From positions 1 through 40,435 of the forward strand of contig JAPLOW010000211.1 in the NCBI GenBank assembly GCA_026400555.1: a stretch of 40,435 nucleotides of DNA, given 5' to 3'. A model generated the notes under the pieces. That model did no database searches. It was not told the DNA's origin and saw only the letters and a program-made list of their open reading frames with translations. The DNA is from Hyphomicrobiales bacterium (GTDB taxonomy: Bacteria; Pseudomonadota; Alphaproteobacteria; Rhizobiales; Beijerinckiaceae). Positions 38,585-40,435 of the stretch are shown in pieces (the stretch's first letter is position 1; every line of letters starts with the position of its first letter). The position numbers and the translations under genes are program-made.

Positions 38585-39190
38585 ATGATCGACGAGCGTG
38601 ACGGCAGAGTATCTGGCGAAAGGGGCAAAGAACTCTCAAGTTCCGGCTCGCCGCATGATGTTGGCGGCATTGAACACGGCATCGAAGTCGGCGGCCGCGT
38701 CAAATGGTTCGACGTTGCGAAAGGCTTCGGCTTTCTCGTGCCGGACATCGGCGGCGCGGACATTCTCCTGCATGTCACCATTCTCAAGCGCGACGGCTTC
38801 GGCGCCGTGGCAGAGGGAGCCCGCGTGGTGGTCGAGGCCGTGCCGCGGCAGAAGGGGCTTCAGGCGATCCGCGTGATTTCGGTGGATAACTCCACCGCCC
38901 TGCATCCGGCCGAACTGCCGCCGCCGCGCACGCATGTGCACGTCACGCCGACCAGCGGCTACGAGCGTGTCATGGTCAAATGGTTCAACCGCCTGCGTGG
39001 CTTCGGCTTCGTCACCAAGGGTGAGGGACAGCCGGACATCTTCGTGCACATGGAGGTGCTGCGGCGCTACGGCATCCAGGACCTCACGCCCGGCCAGTTC
39101 GTGTTCGTCCGCTTCGGCGACGGACCGAAGGGGCAGATGGCTGCCGAGGTCCGGCTGGACGGCAGTTCGTCCGGCCCGACGGTCAGCTGA
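38585..39190 (+). CDS. Double cold-shock-domain protein
   Basis: This 201-residue protein holds two cold-shock domains, an architecture common in Rhizobiales. Domain one, [19 protein letters not shown] (from about residue 36), has the RNP1-type KGFGF but DILLHVT in place of the usual IFVHFS. Domain two, [20 protein letters not shown] (about 128 on), has [15 protein letters not shown] linker with [20 protein letters not shown] joins them. It is expected to bind single-stranded RNA or DNA and act as an RNA chaperone. The start at 38585 avoids a 32-residue lead without similarity. The ~100-base upstream gap shows no clear promoter match. DUF192 follows in the same direction after ten bases. Confidence 0.9.
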   Translation: MIDERDGRVSGERGKELSSSGSPHDVGGIEHGIEVGGRVKWFDVAKGFGFLVPDIGGADILLHVTILKRDGFGAVAEGARVVVEAVPRQKGLQAIRVISVDNSTALHPAELPPPRTHVHVTPTSGYERVMVKWFNRLRGFGFVTKGEGQPDIFVHMEVLRRYGIQDLTPGQFVFVRFGDGPKGQMAAEVRLDGSSSGPTVS

Positions 39191-39199
39191 GCGGCAGCG

Positions 39200-39667
39200 A
39201 TGGGCCGTGCCGCGATCAGGGTCGGAATCATGCTGCAGTTGTGCTTTGCAGCGCTCTTTGCGGGCCTTGTCTCTGCGTCGGCCCAGGCCCTTGAAAGCCT
39301 GACGTTGGTCACCTCGTCAGGGCGGCACAGCTTCCAAGTCGAGGTGATGCGCACCCCGGACGAACGCGCCCGCGGGCTGATGTTCCGGCGTTTCCTGCCG
39401 GCGGACCGCGGCATGTTGTTTGACTTCCAGCGCAGCGAACCTGTGTCGATGTGGATGCAGAACACCTATATTTCCCTCGACATGGTTTTCATCCGCGCCG
39501 ACGGGACCGTTGCGCGTGTCGCCGAGCGCACCGAGCCGTTGTCAACCCGCACGGTTCCTTCCGGTGAGCCCGTGCTCAGCGTTCTCGAAATCAATGGCGG
39601 AATTGCTGAGAAGATCGGGCTGAAGCCCGGAGACAAGGTCGAGCACAGCCTTTTCAAGCCGCGCTGA
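39200..39667 (+). CDS. DUF192 family secreted protein
   Basis: This 155-residue protein has an N-terminal signal peptide (GIMLQLCFAALFAGLVSASAQA) and a DUF192 domain: FQVEVMRTPDERARGLMFRRFLPADRGMLFDFQ, SMWMQNTYISLDMVFIRADG and ILEIN-like VLEINGGIAEKIGLKPGD. DUF192 proteins are periplasmic with no proven activity. The ATG at 39200 is used; an in-frame ATG at 39230 would shorten the signal peptide and is possible. It follows the cold-shock gene closely, a pairing often seen in Rhizobiales, and precedes tRNA-Pro. Confidence 0.9.
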   Translation: MGRAAIRVGIMLQLCFAALFAGLVSASAQALESLTLVTSSGRHSFQVEVMRTPDERARGLMFRRFLPADRGMLFDFQRSEPVSMWMQNTYISLDMVFIRADGTVARVAERTEPLSTRTVPSGEPVLSVLEINGGIAEKIGLKPGDKVEHSLFKPR

Positions 39668-39743
39668 GCGCGTTCCCGTGGTGCGCTGTTTTCCTTGCCG
39701 ATGCCGACATCGCATGGTATCCGCTCGGTACCGGTCAATGTTT

Positions 39744-39820
39744 CGGGGTGTGGCGCAGTCTGGTAGCGCGCGAGTTTTGGGTACTTGAGGTCCTAGGTTC
39801 GAATCCTAGTACCCCGACCA
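39744..39820 (+). tRNA. tRNA-Pro (UGG)
   Basis: The 77-base cloverleaf has acceptor arms CGGGGTG and TACCCCG, D-stem GCGC/GCGC, anticodon stem CGAGT/ACTTG with loop TTTGGGT (anticodon TGG, reading CCA and other Pro codons), and T-arm CTAGG-TTCGAAT-CCTAG. The CCA end is encoded. It lies 76 bases after DUF192 and is transcribed the same way. Confidence 0.95.
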
Positions 39821-39856
39821 TCGACCGGGTTTCGATCCATTGCGAAGAGCCGAGCC

Positions 39857-40162
39857 ATGACAGCACGGATTTACCGCCCGGCCAAAACGGCCATGCAGTC
39901 CGGATCGTCCAAGACGCGCTGGCTCCTCGAGTATGAGCCCGAGGCGCCGCGCACCGTCGAGCCGTTGATGGGCTGGACGTCCTCGTCCGACATGAAAAGC
40001 CAGCTCAAGCTCTGGTTTGACAGCGCGGAAGATGCGGTCGCCTATGCCTCCCGCAATGGCATCGCCTATGTCGTTGAGCCGGCGACCGAAAACGGGCCGC
40101 GCAAGGGGCTGTCTTATTCGGACAACTTCAAGTTCAGCCGCGTCGGCCAGTGGACGCACTGA
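39857..40162 (+). CDS. NDUFS4-like ETC complex I accessory subunit
   Basis: This 101-residue protein matches the alphaproteobacterial homologue of the NDUFS4 (18 kDa) subunit, an accessory part of the NADH:quinone oxidoreductase peripheral arm that mitochondria inherited. ARIYRPAKTAMQSGSSKTRWLLEYE, MGWTSSSDMKSQLKLWFDSAEDAVAYA and the C-terminal YSDNFKFSRVGQWTH are the family signature. It lacks a targeting peptide, as expected in bacteria. It is a lone gene between two tRNA genes, its usual setting in Rhizobiales. GAAGAG lies just before the ATG. Confidence 0.94.
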   Translation: MTARIYRPAKTAMQSGSSKTRWLLEYEPEAPRTVEPLMGWTSSSDMKSQLKLWFDSAEDAVAYASRNGIAYVVEPATENGPRKGLSYSDNFKFSRVGQWTH

Positions 40163-40240
40163 CGTCACGGATCCAGCACCGAAGCCGGATAGACCCGCGC
40201 GCCGGACTCTGGCAATATCATGTGGTCGGTACGGGTTTCA

Positions 40241-40317
40241 GACCCCATAGCTCAGCAGGATAGAGCAACAGCCTCCTAAGCTGTGGGTCGCAGGTTCGAA
40301 TCCTGCTGGGGTCGCCA
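40241..40317 (+). tRNA. tRNA-Arg (CCU)
   Basis: The 77-base cloverleaf has acceptor arms GACCCCA and TGGGGTC, D-arm with GCTC/GAGC, anticodon stem ACAGC/GCTGT with loop CTCCTAA (anticodon CCT, reading AGG), T-arm GCAGG-TTCGAAT-CCTGC, and an encoded CCA. A minus-strand ORF of 71 codons across it is not coding. Confidence 0.95.
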
Positions 40318-40344
40318 GTGCTGATCGGCCTTGCTAGCGCGTGT

Positions 40345-40435
40345 TCATCCTTCGTCATGTTGAGGATGAGGAGCCTGACGCGGCGTCCAAACCAATGCCG
40401 AGGTCCGGACAGGTGTTCATTGTCAATCCTCATCC
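40345..40435. repeat. Partial CATCCT-family repeat at the right edge
   Basis: TCATCCT (40345-40351) and AGGATGA (40363-40369) form a small inverted repeat, and the window ends in CCTCATCC, the start of another arm. Wording matches the elements at 10881-10974 and 19513-19608. It follows tRNA-Arg by about 30 bases; the element continues beyond the window. Confidence 0.5.

Noticed and set aside
39744-40317. Integrated element between the two tRNA genes
   Set aside because: Only the NDUFS4-like housekeeping gene lies between; no integrase or repeated tRNA end was found.
40218-40433. Minus-strand ORF of 71 codons at the right edge
   Set aside because: It runs across tRNA-Arg; the translated tRNA-like string is a common false call.

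Overview
The window is high-GC DNA, densely packed with genes. Many start codons overlap the preceding stop codon (ATGA, TGATG, TTGA). The gene content points to an alphaproteobacterium, probably Hyphomicrobiales: an NDUFS4-like complex I subunit, a double cold-shock-domain protein of rhizobial type, a malonyl-CoA synthetase of the Rhodopseudomonas/Rhizobium type, and short palindromic repeats between genes. The genus cannot be fixed from the sequence.

Layout. 1-2735 (minus): a chimeric ORF running off the left edge, in which an ABC sugar/nucleoside-type ATPase with a shortened second domain is joined in frame to a thiolase domain, and an orphan Bug/TctC-type periplasmic receptor. 2951-6731: malonyl-CoA synthetase (matB), nicotinate phosphoribosyltransferase (pncB) and ferredoxin/flavodoxin-NADP reductase (fpr). 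6861-11714: a Liv/urea-type ABC importer with a frameshifted receptor gene, a fused LivHM permease, LivG and LivF. 11715-12151: an unusual gap holding a broken small gene.

12152-23036 is the most interesting part. Two tightly packed plus-strand blocks encode a HyuA/HyuB ATP-dependent cyclic-amide hydrolase, a molybdenum hydroxylase (an FAD subunit plus a fused 2Fe-2S/Mo subunit), a 6-hydroxynicotinate-reductase-like Fe-S protein, a MarR regulator, a UPF0280 (ApbE-like) protein and a DUF1185 'amino acid synthesis' protein. Together these look like a route that hydroxylates, reduces and then hydrolyses an N-heterocycle such as nicotinate. The adjacent Liv-type transporter could be its importer. 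This assignment is an inference from gene content.

23149-28719 holds a MipA-like outer-membrane protein, an amidase overlapping glpD, a DUF2147 protein, a glutathione transferase and a small Ala/Pro-rich secreted protein. 28732-35562 holds an M81 (MlrC-like) peptidase divergent from a Dpp-type peptide importer whose receptor gene has a one-base frameshift. 35568-37529 holds a gluconokinase with an altered P-loop, a heavily deleted 6-phosphogluconate dehydrogenase remnant and an aminotransferase. The right end carries a sirtuin, a cold-shock protein, a DUF192 protein, tRNA-Pro(UGG), the NDUFS4-like gene and tRNA-Arg(CCU).

Two themes run through the window: a candidate reductive N-heterocycle degradation cluster, and repeated gene damage (chimera with internal deletion, two frameshifted binding proteins, gnd remnant, broken small gene). 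The damage concentrates in transport and sugar-acid genes and leaves the degradation cluster intact.
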